Source: Chlorokybus atmophyticus
Lineage: Eukaryota; Streptophyta; Chlorokybophyceae; Chlorokybales; Chlorokybaceae
Length of the DNA stretch: 30,905 nt
NCBI GenBank assembly: GCA_009103225.1
Contig: RHPI01001715.1
Location: 730,718 to 761,622 of the forward strand
Direction of reading: 5' to 3'
Shown: positions 29,866 to 30,905 of the stretch, piece by piece
How the letters are laid out: each line of letters begins with the position of its first letter
Numbering within the stretch: position 1 is the stretch's first letter
The notes under the pieces: model-generated
Databases searched by the model: none
Seen by the model: only the letters and a program-made list of their open reading frames with translations
Told to the model about the DNA's origin: nothing
Position numbers and translations under genes: made by a program

Positions 29866-30905
29866 GCGCAAACACCATACTGCGGTCGCTTTGCGTCACG
29901 CCGCCTTGCGGCAAGTCGAATTGCGTGTCAGGCGGCCGCTCCAACTTTGAGACAATTCCTCACTTACTTGCTTGTAGGAACCGCACACTTAAAGACAAAC
30001 ATGCACATTATCAATTAGGAGGAAGTTTAGCAACATAACTTGCCATGTTAAATACCACTTGGTACAGTGGCGCGGTATCAAGGGAGCAGCCTAGCATCAC
30101 CATGCCATGCAAAAAAAGGATGTTCACATTTAGAACACCTTGCCATGCCACCTCAGTACTTATGCGCTCACACCAACCACCCGCAAGGCCATCTGCCATG
30201 CGGGATTGTAAAGAGGGAAGGCCTCTTAAATAGCTTCAAGCTAGGCACCACACACACACAAGTGGCCCTCTAATAGTGCATATCTTGATGCCCACCCATA
30301 AGCTCAAGCAAGCTATACATCGTATACATCAAATGTATACTCACTGATTGCCCTCTGACACAACAATGTTCAAGCCTAACATTATGCATCATATGATGGC
30401 CTTGTCACTGTGTGCTGGCCTGCCACATGACCCACTATAATGGTTGGGTGTCCATATGTAGTATTCATAGACACCTTGATAATAAGCATTGAAATATAAA
30501 CATGAACACGAGGCACTTGCTTTTTTGAGGCTGATCATAACATGCATAGCGGTACAACGGATGGGGCCATGTACATACACAACTAGCTAGGAGTGTAGAA
30601 GACGCATAGCAGTGGCTCCTACCATGCACACATGCAATAGCCCCGTCGCGCCAACGCTATAGTCAGCTACACAGGGTTGAGCAGGCCACTCTCTACTGTA
30701 GTGACCAATCCGTTTATCAGTGGCTCACAGACTATCGAGAGAGCAAGGGAGCGAGGGTAGGGTGGGGTGGGGCAAGACAACGACAGCGGCAGAGGATTAC
30801 CCGCCAGCACCGCTTAAAGAGGTTATTGAAGCCTGCCGCCAAGCAACATACACGACACGACCGCTATGCGACCCAAGGGTATTGCCCGCCGGCAGCCTGC
30901 CCCCC
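29866..30905. other. Final contig piece without recognisable gene
   Basis: About 1 kb. No ORF with family motifs, no tRNA-like structure and no clear mobile-element ends seen. A short CA run lies near 30249-30260. The window ends in five C's, possibly the start of another run. Confidence 0.5.

Overview
This is eukaryotic nuclear DNA, most likely from a green alga. The genes are split by many short introns. Two nuclear genes encode plastid-type proteins: bacterial-type ribosomal protein bL9 with a transit-like leader, and stand-alone ArgC of the plant/bacterial arginine pathway. Introns and spacers are full of TG/CA and CAA/CAG microsatellites. The lineage below green alga cannot be fixed from the sequence. 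The scaffold is patchy. Contig pieces are separated by single n's (3552, 4352, 29865) or a 150-n gap (10050-10199), and every join has a poly-C or poly-G run at it or within about 20 bases. Linkage across those points is uncertain.

Layout. Positions 22-3528 (own contig piece) hold a broken retroelement polyprotein on the minus strand with a retropepsin DTGA motif. Its interior has about 18 TAG/TAA codons that sit where glutamine reads naturally. 3553-4331 has nothing recognisable. 11520-4615 (minus) is a 12- or 13-exon gene for a secreted subtilisin-type (S8) protease with a long adhesive C-terminal region (Ig-like, reelin-like, more Ig-like). It is head to head with bL9 (11814-13631, plus). 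bL9 converges on a CDP-alcohol amino-alcohol phosphotransferase gene (16577-14364, minus), which is in turn head to head with argC (17146-19726, plus). 19727-23459 has no recognised gene but carries palindromic repeats and a minisatellite. 28928-23460 (minus) is a secreted nidogen (NIDO)-domain protein followed by tandem PKD-like two-exon modules. One module lies inverted on the plus strand, and several carry frameshifts, an in-frame TAG or a lost acceptor. 29866-30905 has nothing recognisable.

How they fit together. The three central genes are intact housekeeping genes (plastid translation, ethanolamine/choline phospholipid synthesis, plastid arginine synthesis). They are flanked by two large extracellular multidomain genes, which look like cell-surface or wall proteins. 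The protease gene reads intact. The NIDO-PKD gene looks rearranged and probably decaying. Exon junctions were set by joining GT-AG (or GC-AG) sites in consistent phase and by family similarity seen by eye. No search or RNA evidence was available.
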